A stretch of DNA of 64,000 bases. It comes from Streptomyces sp. L-9-10 (GTDB taxonomy: Bacteria; Actinomycetota; Actinomycetes; Streptomycetales; Streptomycetaceae). Below the pieces are notes generated by a model. It ran no database searches, was not told where the DNA came from, and worked only from the letters and a program-made list of their open reading frames with translations. Positions 8,243-17,075 of this stretch are shown in pieces; position 1 is the first letter of the stretch; the number at the start of each line of letters is the position of its first letter. Both the position numbers and the translations under genes were made by a program. The stretch is from NCBI RefSeq assembly GCF_004151105.1, contig NZ_PHRF01000090.1:1-64000 (forward strand), given 5' to 3'.

Positions 8243-9229
8243 ATGCCGGTCGGTGTCTTAGGGGTTGGATTTCATGTTCCTGAAGTAGTCATCGACAACG
8301 CGTGTATCAGCGAATGGGCGGACACCCCGGAGGACTGGGTGGCCCGGCGCACCGGAATTCACGAGAGGCGTTACGCGCCCGCCGGGGTGGCGACCTCCGA
8401 CCTCGCCTACGAGGCCGTCACCGACCTGCTGAGCAGAACTCCCGGGATCGAGCGGGACATCGGCCTGGTGATCGTCGCCACCGCCACTCCCGATCAGCCG
8501 CAGCCCGCGACGGCCGTGGGCCTCCAGGGCCGCCTGGGCCTGGAGGCGGCGGCGTCCTTCGACATCAACGCCGTGTGCTCCGGCTTCGTCTACGGGCTGA
8601 CGATCGCCGACGCGCTGCTCTCGACATCCTCCGCCTTCGGTACGTACGCCCTCGTCGTGGGCGCCGACATGTTCTCCTCCGTCATGGACCGCACCGACCG
8701 GAGAACGGTCAGCCTCTTCGGTGACGGCGCCGGGGCCGCGCTGCTCGGGCCGGTGCCGGAGGGGTACGGAATCAGCGCGTCGCGCATGGTGGCGCACGGG
8801 AGTCTGCGCTCACTGGTGGAGGTGCCGGCCGGCGGCACCAGAAAACCGCTGACCCCCGAGGCGCGTGCCGCGGGGGAGCATCTGTTCAAAATGGACGGAA
8901 GGCCCGTCGCGGAGTACGCCCTGCGGGCGCTTCCCGAGGTCGTCGGCGCGACTCTGGCGGACTGCGGGCTGTCGATCGAGGACATCGACCGGTTCATTTT
9001 CCACCAGGCCAATGTGCGACTGCTGGAGAACATCACGTCCGAACTGAAACTGGACCCGGACCGCGTTCCGATGACGGCCCCGCAGTACGGCAACACCGGA
9101 GCGGCCTCCATTCCCATCACGATGCGGGACGCGCAATCACGCAAGCCGTTCCAGCGCGGTGAGCGAATTCTCCTGGCGGCAGTGGGAGGTGGAATGACAG
9201 CGGCGGCCACTGTTCTGACCTGGTTCTAG
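8243..9229 (+). CDS. Ketoacyl-ACP synthase III (FabH-like), first gene of orphan cluster; TTA codon
   Basis: 328 aa; ATG 8243 with GGGAGG upstream. The thiolase fold has the complete triad: Cys112 in NAVCSGF, His254 in FHQANVRLL and Asn284 in GNTGAAS. FabH-like enzymes condense acyl-CoA with malonyl-ACP; cluster-located paralogues (CerJ, ChlB3, PtmR type) instead transfer acyl groups to sugars or aminocyclitols. No ACP, AT or modular synthase is present here, which favours an acyltransferase or stand-alone condensation role. Codon 6 is TTA (8258-8260), so translation should require the bldA tRNA. The 114-bp gap to the next gene contains CGGATTC-type imperfect repeats only. Confidence 0.92.
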   Translation: MPVGVLGVGFHVPEVVIDNACISEWADTPEDWVARRTGIHERRYAPAGVATSDLAYEAVTDLLSRTPGIERDIGLVIVATATPDQPQPATAVGLQGRLGLEAAASFDINAVCSGFVYGLTIADALLSTSSAFGTYALVVGADMFSSVMDRTDRRTVSLFGDGAGAALLGPVPEGYGISASRMVAHGSLRSLVEVPAGGTRKPLTPEARAAGEHLFKMDGRPVAEYALRALPEVVGATLADCGLSIEDIDRFIFHQANVRLLENITSELKLDPDRVPMTAPQYGNTGAASIPITMRDAQSRKPFQRGERILLAAVGGGMTAAATVLTWF

Positions 9230-9343
9230 TTCTGTCTTCCGCTGGATTCCCCCCACCGGATTCACCCCCGGATTCCGCCGGATCCCTCCGGACGGTTATT
9301 TGCGATTGATCGCGCCTGAGAACTGAGAAGAAGAGGTTGGAAA

Positions 9344-11023
9344 GTGACAGTCTTCGAAACCGAGTCGGTAGATGACGCGCTCAATGGCCAGGTGGCCGCC
9401 GGGCCCCCCGAGGGCCTGAGCGAGCCGCCCGAGGGTCTGTACGAGGTGCTGGACGGCCGGATGACCTGCGACGAACTCCACGACGTCATCAGGTCGGTGC
9501 TCCACGACGACGGCCGGCCCACGGCGGAACACACGCTGGAGGTCCTCCAGCCCGGGAACTACCGGGTGCGGCTCGGCGACAGCTGCCTGGAGGTCCGGAG
9601 CCGTCCGCTGCCCGACGTCGCGCCCGAGACCCTTGACCACATCCTGCCGGCGACGGGCAGCCGCCGGGTGCTGCTCACCACCTCCGGCCCCCTGCCCGAC
9701 GACATACGTGCCCTGTTCGTCACCCTGTTGGAGAAGCTGACGCTCCGGGGCCAGTGCTACAGCGAAGCGGAGATCGATTCCATCGTCCGGGCCATGCCGC
9801 TGGTCGACCGGTACGCCACGAAGGAACCCGCCCTCGCCGACTGGGCGTTGATCTTCCGCGACCACTACGTCGAGAACAGCGTGGGCTTCCTGCTCGGCAT
9901 GGAGCGGGCCGGTCTCGACCCGAACTGGGTCTTCGCGCTCTCCAAGGGCGACCGGACCCTGCACCGCAGCCGGGTCCACGCCTGGTTCCTGAACCACGGC
10001 TATCTCAGCGACGTACTGGACAACTCGGTCATCAACGACACGGCCGACCCGGCCGCCCAGGCCTACGCGCTCGGCGTCAGCGAACGCGTCAACGCCTTCA
10101 TCCGGCAGGCCCACGCCGCCGGCCGCAAAGTGCTGGTCATCGATGACGGCGGGCTGCTGGCACAGGGGTACGGAGCGGACGGACAGCTCACCGAGTACAT
10201 CGACGCCGCGCTCGAACTGACCGTCAGCGGTCTGAAACGCATCGCCAACGCCCCGGGCACACTGTCCATCCCCGTACTCAACATGGCCCGCTCGCGGCTG
10301 AAGACGATGCTCGGCTACAACGAGATCGCGGACTCCTGCGTCCGGCGCCTGCGCGCCATCCTCCCCGGCGAGAAGTTCATCGGCCGGCATGTGCTGATCC
10401 TCGGCTTCGGCACGCTGGGAGCGCGCGTGGCGCACGCGCTGCGGGCTCTCGGCTGCCGGGTGAGCGTCGTGGACACCGACATCCTCGCCCTCATCACAGC
10501 CGCGGAACACGGCTTCGAGACCTACACCACCGCCGCCGAGGCGCTGCGCGGCCACTCCCCGTTCCTGGTCATCGGTGGCACCGGAGAGCTCGCCATCACC
10601 GCGGAGGATCTGCCGCTGCTGCCCGACGGCGTCTATCTCGCCGGATTCGCCACCAAGGACTTCAGCATCCTCAGCGAGGGACACGCGGGGGCCGAGCCGA
10701 CGGTCGTGCCGTACGTCGGGGTGCGCTACGTCCTCCCCTCCGGAGCCGTGGCCACAGTGCTCGGCGACGGCCGTTCGCTCAATCTCTTCGAGTACGAGGG
10801 GATCGCCAACCGCGGCTACGACGCCTACCGGGCGGGAACGCTGATCGCCGCCAAGGTCCTGTGCCGGGAGATCGGTTCGCTCGAACCCGGCCTCCATCTG
10901 GAGCCGGTGGACCGGGCCATCGACGAGGCCGAGCTGTTCCACGCCTACTACCGTGAGTACCTCGCCGGGAAGCAGCACCGACCGGCCGCGCCCGAGCACC
11001 TCCTGACCGCCACCGCCCTGTGA
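9344..11023 (+). CDS. Adenosylhomocysteinase-fold NAD-binding protein with altered active site
   Basis: 559 aa, longer than normal SAH hydrolase (about 430-490). The C-terminal half has HVLILGFGTLGARVAHAL (GxGxxG) and VSVVDTDILALI, the NAD-binding domain of the SAHase family. KVLVIDDGGLL aligns with the family LDDGGD segment. By eye, NMARSRLKTMLGYNE aligns with the family TKSKFDNxYGxxE segment, but the catalytic Lys becomes Arg, and the Asp-Asn pair becomes Lys-Thr. The N-terminal ~200 residues match nothing I know. I infer a repurposed NAD enzyme acting on a sugar- or nucleoside-like intermediate, not SAH recycling. The stop overlaps the next start (GTGA). Confidence 0.8.
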   Translation: MTVFETESVDDALNGQVAAGPPEGLSEPPEGLYEVLDGRMTCDELHDVIRSVLHDDGRPTAEHTLEVLQPGNYRVRLGDSCLEVRSRPLPDVAPETLDHILPATGSRRVLLTTSGPLPDDIRALFVTLLEKLTLRGQCYSEAEIDSIVRAMPLVDRYATKEPALADWALIFRDHYVENSVGFLLGMERAGLDPNWVFALSKGDRTLHRSRVHAWFLNHGYLSDVLDNSVINDTADPAAQAYALGVSERVNAFIRQAHAAGRKVLVIDDGGLLAQGYGADGQLTEYIDAALELTVSGLKRIANAPGTLSIPVLNMARSRLKTMLGYNEIADSCVRRLRAILPGEKFIGRHVLILGFGTLGARVAHALRALGCRVSVVDTDILALITAAEHGFETYTTAAEALRGHSPFLVIGGTGELAITAEDLPLLPDGVYLAGFATKDFSILSEGHAGAEPTVVPYVGVRYVLPSGAVATVLGDGRSLNLFEYEGIANRGYDAYRAGTLIAAKVLCREIGSLEPGLHLEPVDRAIDEAELFHAYYREYLAGKQHRPAAPEHLLTATAL

Positions 11024-12129
11024 CAGCGCGCATGTCCAGGACACATGTGTGCGTGGTCGGCCACGGGGTCGCGGGCCGGCTGCACGAGCGGTTGCTGAGC
11101 GCCCTCGGACACCAGGTCAGTGTGGTGGACCCGCTGGCCGGCGCGCCCGGCACGGACGCCCCCCGGTACGGCCGCGTGGCGGACGTACCGCGTGACGTGC
11201 CCGTCGACGTGTGGTCGGTGTGCTCGCCGACCGCGACGCACCTGGAGACCGTGGCGGAGGTGCTCGCCCGGGACCCGGCGGCTCGGCTGCTGGTGGAGAA
11301 GCCGGTCTGCCGCCCCGGCGAGGAGGCCGGTCTCACCGCGCTGCTGGCCGAGTACGAGCGGGCCCGACTGGTGGTGATGAACCAGTACGGGCACGCCCAG
11401 GCCGGCGCCGTGCTGCGCACTCTGAAGAAGGAGTTCGCGCCCGGATACCCGGTGAGCGGCGTCCGGGTCGGCTTCGGCAAGGACCGCAGGGAGGACATCG
11501 CGGCCGGCCGGTTCGTGGACCACGACTACGGGGTCTTCGGCTACGAGTGGCTGCACATGCTCGCTCTGGTCGGCGGCGTGCTGCCGGCCGGCGTGTACGA
11601 CCGGTACCTGCGCACCGACCCGGCCGAGCACGACGTACGTGTGGAGGCCGACCCGGAACTGACCAGCACCGCCGCCTATGAGACCACCACCGTCGACGAC
11701 CTCACCATCGAGCTGTACTCCACCATCGTGGGGCCCGACGCCCATCCGCTCGTCCCCACACCGAAATGGATGGGGCCGGCCCCCGAGGGCGCGGAGAGCA
11801 GACAGCGGCTGGTCGAGATCACCGCGGGACCGGTGCGGTTCACCGTGAAGCTGGATCCCGTGACGCTGCTCGACGGCTCACCGATGGCGCGCAACACGCA
11901 CTGGCTGGCCGTCGAGGGACCCGACCACCGGACGGAGTGGTTCTTCCACGACTCCCCGATGGACAACGCGCTGCGGTGGTCGATGGACGCCCTGCTCACC
12001 GAACCCGCCCGCCCCGAGGTCGACCTGCGGCCGATTCGCCGCATCAGCCGACTCGCCGAGGTGGCCCGGTCCCGCGAGGGGCTGCCATCCACGGCACAAC
12101 CGCATGCCACCCCCTCCGCCCGTCTGTGA
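11020..12129 (+). CDS. Gfo/Idh/MocA-family NAD(P)-dependent oxidoreductase 1
   Basis: 369 aa from the GTG at 11020, overlapping the upstream stop; an ATG at 11032 is an alternative. The N-terminal Rossmann strand is HVCVVGHGVAGRLHERLL, and LLVEKPVCRPGEEAG carries the family EKP motif with the conserved Lys. The C-terminal half is the substrate-binding sheet, poorly conserved. Family members oxidise or epimerise sugars and inositols, or reduce biliverdin-like molecules. It is one of two paralogues in this operon, so two sequential redox steps on a polyol or sugar are plausible. Confidence 0.88.
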   Translation: MTARMSRTHVCVVGHGVAGRLHERLLSALGHQVSVVDPLAGAPGTDAPRYGRVADVPRDVPVDVWSVCSPTATHLETVAEVLARDPAARLLVEKPVCRPGEEAGLTALLAEYERARLVVMNQYGHAQAGAVLRTLKKEFAPGYPVSGVRVGFGKDRREDIAAGRFVDHDYGVFGYEWLHMLALVGGVLPAGVYDRYLRTDPAEHDVRVEADPELTSTAAYETTTVDDLTIELYSTIVGPDAHPLVPTPKWMGPAPEGAESRQRLVEITAGPVRFTVKLDPVTLLDGSPMARNTHWLAVEGPDHRTEWFFHDSPMDNALRWSMDALLTEPARPEVDLRPIRRISRLAEVARSREGLPSTAQPHATPSARL

Positions 12130-12141
12130 GGTCACACGCCC

Positions 12142-13449
12142 ATGAGCCGAATCTGCCTGGTGGTCCCCAGTAACAAGTTCGACCAGTACTTCATCCAGAT
12201 CCCCCTGGACATCCTCATGGCCGCGGGCCAACTGCGCGCGGAAGGCCACGAGGTCACCGTCTGGGACCAGCGGCTGCAGGACGCGCCGCCGGGTGGCGAC
12301 GACCCCGACATCCTGCTGATCTCCTCCGCCATCGCCGACCGCGCCCAGTGCTACCCACTGGACCTGGGCCCGATCAGGGCCGCCACGGACGTCGCGAAAG
12401 CCCGCTTCCCCGGCGCCCGCACCATCGCCATCGGGCCGCACGGCACCCACCTGCCCGAGGCGACCAGGCTCGACCTCGGGGTCCAGCACGTCGCCCTCGG
12501 TGAGGCGGACTCGGCGGCCGTCCAGGCCGTCCGCAGCCTGACCGCCGGCGTGACGGCCCCGGTGCTGTCCGGCGATGTCGCGCCCGCCTCCCCGCTCGCC
12601 ATCGTCGGGGACCGCCCGAAGCCGTACCCGAACATCCCCCTGGAGGAGTTCGCGCTCCCCGCCTACGACCTGGTTCCCCTGCGGAACTACACGGCCGAGG
12701 TCATCGTCGACGGGCTGCCCCAGCCCGGCCCCTGCGGGATGGTGCTGGCAGCCCGCGGCTGCACGTACGGCTGCACGTTCTGCCATCTGCCGTTCGGCAA
12801 CCGTATGCGGATCCAGCCCGTCGACCGGGTCATCGCCGAAGTGGAGGCCCAGCAGACGGCCGGCCTGGACTTCCAGTTCTTCCTGGACTACGTCTTCGGA
12901 ATCAACAAGACCTTCTACACCGACATCTGCCACCGTCTGCGCGGCCAGGGAGTCGGCTGGGTCGGCCAGACCCGCGCCGAGATCGTGCTGAAGAGCGATG
13001 TCACCGAATGGGCCAGGGCGGGCTGCCAGGGCATGTGGCTGGGCGCCGAGTCGCCCGCCGTGGCCGGCACGGGCGTCCACAAACGCGTCAGCGAGCAGCA
13101 GATCCACGACGCCGTGCTCAAGCTGAAGGACGCCGGGATCGTCCCCTTCGCGTTCATCCTTCTCGGACTCCCCGACGACGACGCCTGCATGTCCGACTGG
13201 CTGGTCGACTGGGCGGGCGGCGTCCCCGGATGGTTCGGCATCAACCAGCTGTTCCTGCGCCCCGGGACCAGCCTCTACGACCAGCTCGCCCCGCAGTACA
13301 ACGACGGGGTGATGCCCACGAGCTGGCGCGAGATCCAGGACGTGACCCGGCGCTACCGCGAGCGCTACCCGGCCGACCTGGACGACCAGGAACGCCGCCT
13401 CACCACACTGCCGAACTACCTGGGGAACGCCATTGTCCCGGTCGGGTGA
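12142..13449 (+). CDS. B12-binding-type radical SAM enzyme
   Basis: 435 aa. The N-terminal ~140 residues form a cobalamin-binding-like domain (DILLISSAIADRAQ, TIAIGPHGTHLPE) without a clear DxHxxG, as in many class B radical SAM methylases. The radical SAM core has RGCTYGCTFCH, Cys207, Cys211 and Cys214 binding the 4Fe-4S cluster, then FLDYVFGINKTFYTDI and MWLGAESP. Such enzymes methylate unactivated carbon or phosphorus, or do oxidative rearrangements. It lies 12 bp after the first Gfo/Idh gene and 4 bp before the second, clearly in the same operon. Confidence 0.9.
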   Translation: MSRICLVVPSNKFDQYFIQIPLDILMAAGQLRAEGHEVTVWDQRLQDAPPGGDDPDILLISSAIADRAQCYPLDLGPIRAATDVAKARFPGARTIAIGPHGTHLPEATRLDLGVQHVALGEADSAAVQAVRSLTAGVTAPVLSGDVAPASPLAIVGDRPKPYPNIPLEEFALPAYDLVPLRNYTAEVIVDGLPQPGPCGMVLAARGCTYGCTFCHLPFGNRMRIQPVDRVIAEVEAQQTAGLDFQFFLDYVFGINKTFYTDICHRLRGQGVGWVGQTRAEIVLKSDVTEWARAGCQGMWLGAESPAVAGTGVHKRVSEQQIHDAVLKLKDAGIVPFAFILLGLPDDDACMSDWLVDWAGGVPGWFGINQLFLRPGTSLYDQLAPQYNDGVMPTSWREIQDVTRRYRERYPADLDDQERRLTTLPNYLGNAIVPVG

Positions 13450-13453
13450 TCCT

Positions 13454-14560
13454 GTGGAGCTGAGGTTCGGGATCATCGGCTGCGGGTCCATCGGAGGTTT
13501 CCTGGGGCGGCTCCTCACCCGGGAGGACCCCGAGCTGAACGGCCGGGCCCGGCTGACCGCCGTGGCCGGCCGGGAACCGGCGCGCGCCCGGGAGCTCGGT
13601 GCCGAACTCGGCTGCGACCACCACAACGTGCCCGGACTGCTCGCCCGTACGGACGTGGACGCCGTCCTGCTGTGCACACCGAGCGGAACACACGCCGACC
13701 TCGGAGCCGCCGCGCTCCGAGCGGGCAGACACCTGCTCGTCGAGAAGCCCATCGATGTGTCACCCGCCGCCGCCGACCGGCTGATCTCGGTCGCGCGGCA
13801 GGAGGGCGGCACGCTCGGTGTGGTCTCCCAGCGCCGCTTCGACCCCGCGACCCGCCTCGCCAAGTCGGCTATCGACGCCGGCGAGCTGGGGCGTATCACC
13901 TCCGTCCTGATCGAACTGCCCTGGTGGCGCGAGCAGTCGTACTACAACTCGGGCAGCTGGCGCGGTACGCGGCTCCTCGACGGGGGAGGCGCGCTGATGA
14001 ATCAGGCCGTGCACGCGGTCGACCTGGCCCAGTGGCTGGCCGGACCCGTCGTGGAGGTGGCCGCGCACACCGCCCTGCTCGCCCACCACGACATCGAGGT
14101 GGAGGACGTGGCCACCGCGAGCCTGCGGTTCGCCGGCGGCGCGCTCGGCGTACTGCTGGCCACCACCGCCGCCTACCCGGGCCGTACCGCCCGGATCTCG
14201 GTGCACGGCGACCGGGGCTCGGTGGTCATCGACAGCGACGAACTGGAGTACTTCCACGCCGCGCGCGAAGGTGAACGGGCGCCCGCCTACGGGGCGTTCG
14301 GCAGCGCCAACCAGGCCGCCGACCACGCCCCGTCCCAGAAGCGCGACACGGCCAGGGACCGCATCGGTCTGCTGTACCAGCCGCATCGTGACCAACTCCT
14401 GGACTTCCTCGACGCGGTACGGGACGGCCGGCCCCCGCTGGCGGACGCGGCGGCCGGACGGCAGGCGGTGGCCGTCGTGACCGCCGTCTACACGTCGGCG
14501 GCGACCGGAGGACCGGTACGGCTCAGTACCGGCACACGACACGAGGAGGGCGCACCGTGA
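13454..14560 (+). CDS. Gfo/Idh/MocA-family oxidoreductase 2
   Basis: 368 aa from GTG 13454, which starts right at the Rossmann strand VELRFGIIGCGSIGG; a TTG at 13433 overlapping the radical SAM gene is possible. HLLVEKPIDVSP gives the EKP motif, and GSWRGTRLLDGGGALMNQAVHAVDLAQWL matches the GGG...HxxD catalytic segment of inositol/sugar dehydrogenases, so this paralogue looks fully active. It is 20-25% identical at most to paralogue 1 by eye, so the two probably act on different positions or intermediates. The stop overlaps the methyltransferase GTG (GTGA). Confidence 0.9.
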   Translation: MELRFGIIGCGSIGGFLGRLLTREDPELNGRARLTAVAGREPARARELGAELGCDHHNVPGLLARTDVDAVLLCTPSGTHADLGAAALRAGRHLLVEKPIDVSPAAADRLISVARQEGGTLGVVSQRRFDPATRLAKSAIDAGELGRITSVLIELPWWREQSYYNSGSWRGTRLLDGGGALMNQAVHAVDLAQWLAGPVVEVAAHTALLAHHDIEVEDVATASLRFAGGALGVLLATTAAYPGRTARISVHGDRGSVVIDSDELEYFHAAREGERAPAYGAFGSANQAADHAPSQKRDTARDRIGLLYQPHRDQLLDFLDAVRDGRPPLADAAAGRQAVAVVTAVYTSAATGGPVRLSTGTRHEEGAP

Positions 14561-15417
14561 GCGACATCGCGCAGGACAGGGAGGCGGACCGGAAAGCGGC
14601 GCTGGCCCTGCTCTTCGACCGCAGCGCACCGACCTACGAGCGGGTCGGGGTCGAGCACTTCAACGACCTCGGCCGGCGGCTGGTCGACCACGCCAAGGTC
14701 ACCACCGGGCAGCGCGTGCTGGACGCCGGGTGCGGCACCGGCGCCGTGCTGGTTCCCGCCGCACGGGCGGTCGGACCCGAGGGCGAGGTCATCGGTGTCG
14801 ACCTGTCCGGCGGGATGGTGGCACGGGCTCAGGAGGAGGCGGCCCGGCAGGGGCTGCTGCACCAGGTGCGGGCCGTCGTCGGCGACGCGGAGACCGTCGC
14901 CCTGGCGGACGTACCCACCGCGCCCGGCTCCTTCGACACCGTCCTGGCCGGGATCTGCCTGTTCTTCTTCCCCCGCCCGGGGGCCGCCGCCGCCCGCTAC
15001 CGCGAGCTGCTGAAACCGGGAGGCCGGTTCGGGGTGTCCTGGTGGGGGCGGCCGGACCCGCTGTGGGACCCGGTGTACGCCGCCAGTGCCCCGTACGGCC
15101 GGGGCCCCTCCTCGCACACCCTGCCCGCGACGAGCCCCTTCCGTTCGGCCGACGCCCTGCACGCCATGCTCGACGAAGCCGGCTTCGACGAGGCCGAGAC
15201 GGCCGAGGAGGACTGCGTCACCCACTTCGCCCACGCCGAACAGTGGTGGCGGTGGGTGTGGTCGACCGCCGGGCGCCAGTTCTGGGAGAGCGTCCCCGAC
15301 GACGAGCGCGACAAGGCCGTCGCCGCCGTGAACGCCGAACTGGACACCCTCAAGGCCCCCGACGGGTCCCTCACCATGACCTCGAAGGTGCGGTTCACCC
15401 TGGCCAAGAGGTCCTGA
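14557..15417 (+). CDS. Class I SAM-dependent methyltransferase
   Basis: 286 aa; GTG 14557 with GAGGAGGG upstream. QRVLDAGCGTGAVLVPAA is motif I, VIGVDLSGGMVARAQ motif II, and GDAETVALADVPTAPGSFDTVLAGICLFFF motifs III-IV, typical of the UbiE/Methyltransf_11 group. The C-terminal region is Trp-rich (EQWWRWVWSTAGRQFW). It probably methylates O, N or C on the cluster intermediate. It ends in a TGATG overlap with the beta-lactamase-fold gene. Confidence 0.88.
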   Translation: MSDIAQDREADRKAALALLFDRSAPTYERVGVEHFNDLGRRLVDHAKVTTGQRVLDAGCGTGAVLVPAARAVGPEGEVIGVDLSGGMVARAQEEAARQGLLHQVRAVVGDAETVALADVPTAPGSFDTVLAGICLFFFPRPGAAAARYRELLKPGGRFGVSWWGRPDPLWDPVYAASAPYGRGPSSHTLPATSPFRSADALHAMLDEAGFDEAETAEEDCVTHFAHAEQWWRWVWSTAGRQFWESVPDDERDKAVAAVNAELDTLKAPDGSLTMTSKVRFTLAKRS

Positions 15418-17045
15418 TGGGGACGGCTCCCGCCAGGACGGACCCGTCCGCCACCACCGTTCCGACCCGGTACGCGCTGTTCTCGCCGGAGTGGCTCGGC
15501 GGCGCCGACGCCGCGTTCGCCGCACTGCCGGCCGACGAGAGCGCCGCCATCCGGATCGCCCTGGACATCACCGACGCTCCCGAAGGCACCGCGGACGCGC
15601 TCGACATCCTGGTGGACCTCACGACCGGTGCCCTCCGGTTCGCGCCGGGCCACAGCGCCGTGCGTCCCACGCTCGCCTTCACACTCACCCACGCGGACGC
15701 CGGCACGCTGCTGTTCGGAGACCAGACGCACCGGACGCGTCTGTTCGAACACGGCGGCCTGCGGCTGGAAGGCGCGTTCCTGTTCGTCTTCTTCCTCGAC
15801 CGGATCCTCCAGCAGGACGTATCGGGAGGGCTGGCGAGACTGCGGGCCGGAACCGCCGGCCTCGCGCACCCTCCCGGCTCGCCGCCCGCGCGGACACACC
15901 GCACGGGCCCCGGCCAGGAGGACGAGACAGCGGCGGTGGAGGCGGCGTACGAGACGCTGCCGCGGACCATGGCGGTCCTGCGTGCCGAGCTGGACCGCAC
16001 CACCCCCGGCGCGCAGTTGTATGTCTCGCACGCCCCGTCGCGTACCGCCGTCTCCGTCGCCCTCGGGGAAAGCCGGCCCCACGTGCCCTTCACCCGCCGG
16101 TCGTGGCCGATCTGGTACTGCTGCTCCAAAGCGGTCGGGGCCGTGGCCGTCGGACAGCTCTGGGAGCGGGGCCTGGTGGACCCGCTGTGTCCCGTCGCCG
16201 CGTACCTGCCGTGGTTCGAGGGCGAAGGACGGGAGAACATCACCCTCTTCCAGCTGCTGACCCACACCACCCCGCTCCCCATGGCACTGGACCCCCTGCA
16301 CGGCACCTTCGCCGCACCGGCGGACGTACGCCGCGAGCAGCTGCGCACGATGCGGATCCCACCGGGCGCCGAACCGGGGACCAGGATCAACTACGCGCCC
16401 TGGTGGGCCTGGTTCCTGCTGGCGGAGATCGTCCGGGCGGTCGACGGGCGGAGTTACGAGCACTATCTGACCGAAGAGGTGCTGGCACCCTGCGGGATGA
16501 CCGACACCCGGATGGTGCTCACCCCCGAGGAGTACCGGGAGGCGGCCGACCGGCTGCCGCTGATCCACATCACTGGAGGCGGCTTCCCGGCGGAACCGAC
16601 CCAGTGGTACGCCACGGAAGCCTCGTGCACCCGTCCCATCCAGGGGCTCAACATGCGCGGACCGATCCAGGACCTCGGCCGGTTCTTCGAAACGCTGCTG
16701 GCCGACGGCCGGGGAACGGGCGGCCGGATCCTGCGGCCACAGACCGTCATGGCGATGACGGCACGCCACCGCGTCGGCCTCACCGACGCCTTCGGCAATG
16801 CCGACTGGGGGCTGGGATTCCGACTGGAATCACACCACCTCGGCAAGGAGTACACAGCATTCAGCCAATATGCCTCCCGCCGTGCTTTCGGCCACTACGG
16901 ACTGTGGACGTCCGTGGCCTTCGCCGACCCGGACACCGGAGTCGTGGCCGCCGTGCATCTCAACGGCAAGGCGTCGCAGGACGAACACCAGGAACGGATG
17001 CTCGCCATCGGCGACGCCATCCATCACGATCTCGGCCTTGCGTGA
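15417..17045 (+). CDS. Beta-lactamase-fold acyltransferase/hydrolase with CxxK in place of SxxK
   Basis: 542 aa. The N-terminal ~190 residues resemble an SCP2-like domain (IRIALDITDAP, LTFTLTHADAGTLLFGD-type strands), then a proline-rich linker. The class C beta-lactamase/LovD-like domain follows. Where the family has SxxK this protein reads WYCCSKAVG, so Cys235-x-x-Lys238 replaces the serine. The second motif is NYAPWW (Tyr kept, the YxN Asn absent), and the third is GHYG (His493). The usual neighbours GQLWERGLVDPLCPVAAYLPWF and LTEEVLAPCGMTDT confirm the alignment. A cysteine nucleophile would favour transacylation from a thioester, which fits a KAS III partner, but that is inference. Confidence 0.85.
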   Translation: MGTAPARTDPSATTVPTRYALFSPEWLGGADAAFAALPADESAAIRIALDITDAPEGTADALDILVDLTTGALRFAPGHSAVRPTLAFTLTHADAGTLLFGDQTHRTRLFEHGGLRLEGAFLFVFFLDRILQQDVSGGLARLRAGTAGLAHPPGSPPARTHRTGPGQEDETAAVEAAYETLPRTMAVLRAELDRTTPGAQLYVSHAPSRTAVSVALGESRPHVPFTRRSWPIWYCCSKAVGAVAVGQLWERGLVDPLCPVAAYLPWFEGEGRENITLFQLLTHTTPLPMALDPLHGTFAAPADVRREQLRTMRIPPGAEPGTRINYAPWWAWFLLAEIVRAVDGRSYEHYLTEEVLAPCGMTDTRMVLTPEEYREAADRLPLIHITGGGFPAEPTQWYATEASCTRPIQGLNMRGPIQDLGRFFETLLADGRGTGGRILRPQTVMAMTARHRVGLTDAFGNADWGLGFRLESHHLGKEYTAFSQYASRRAFGHYGLWTSVAFADPDTGVVAAVHLNGKASQDEHQERMLAIGDAIHHDLGLA

Positions 17046-17075
17046 TGTGCAGGTTCTTTCAAGAGGGGAATCAGA

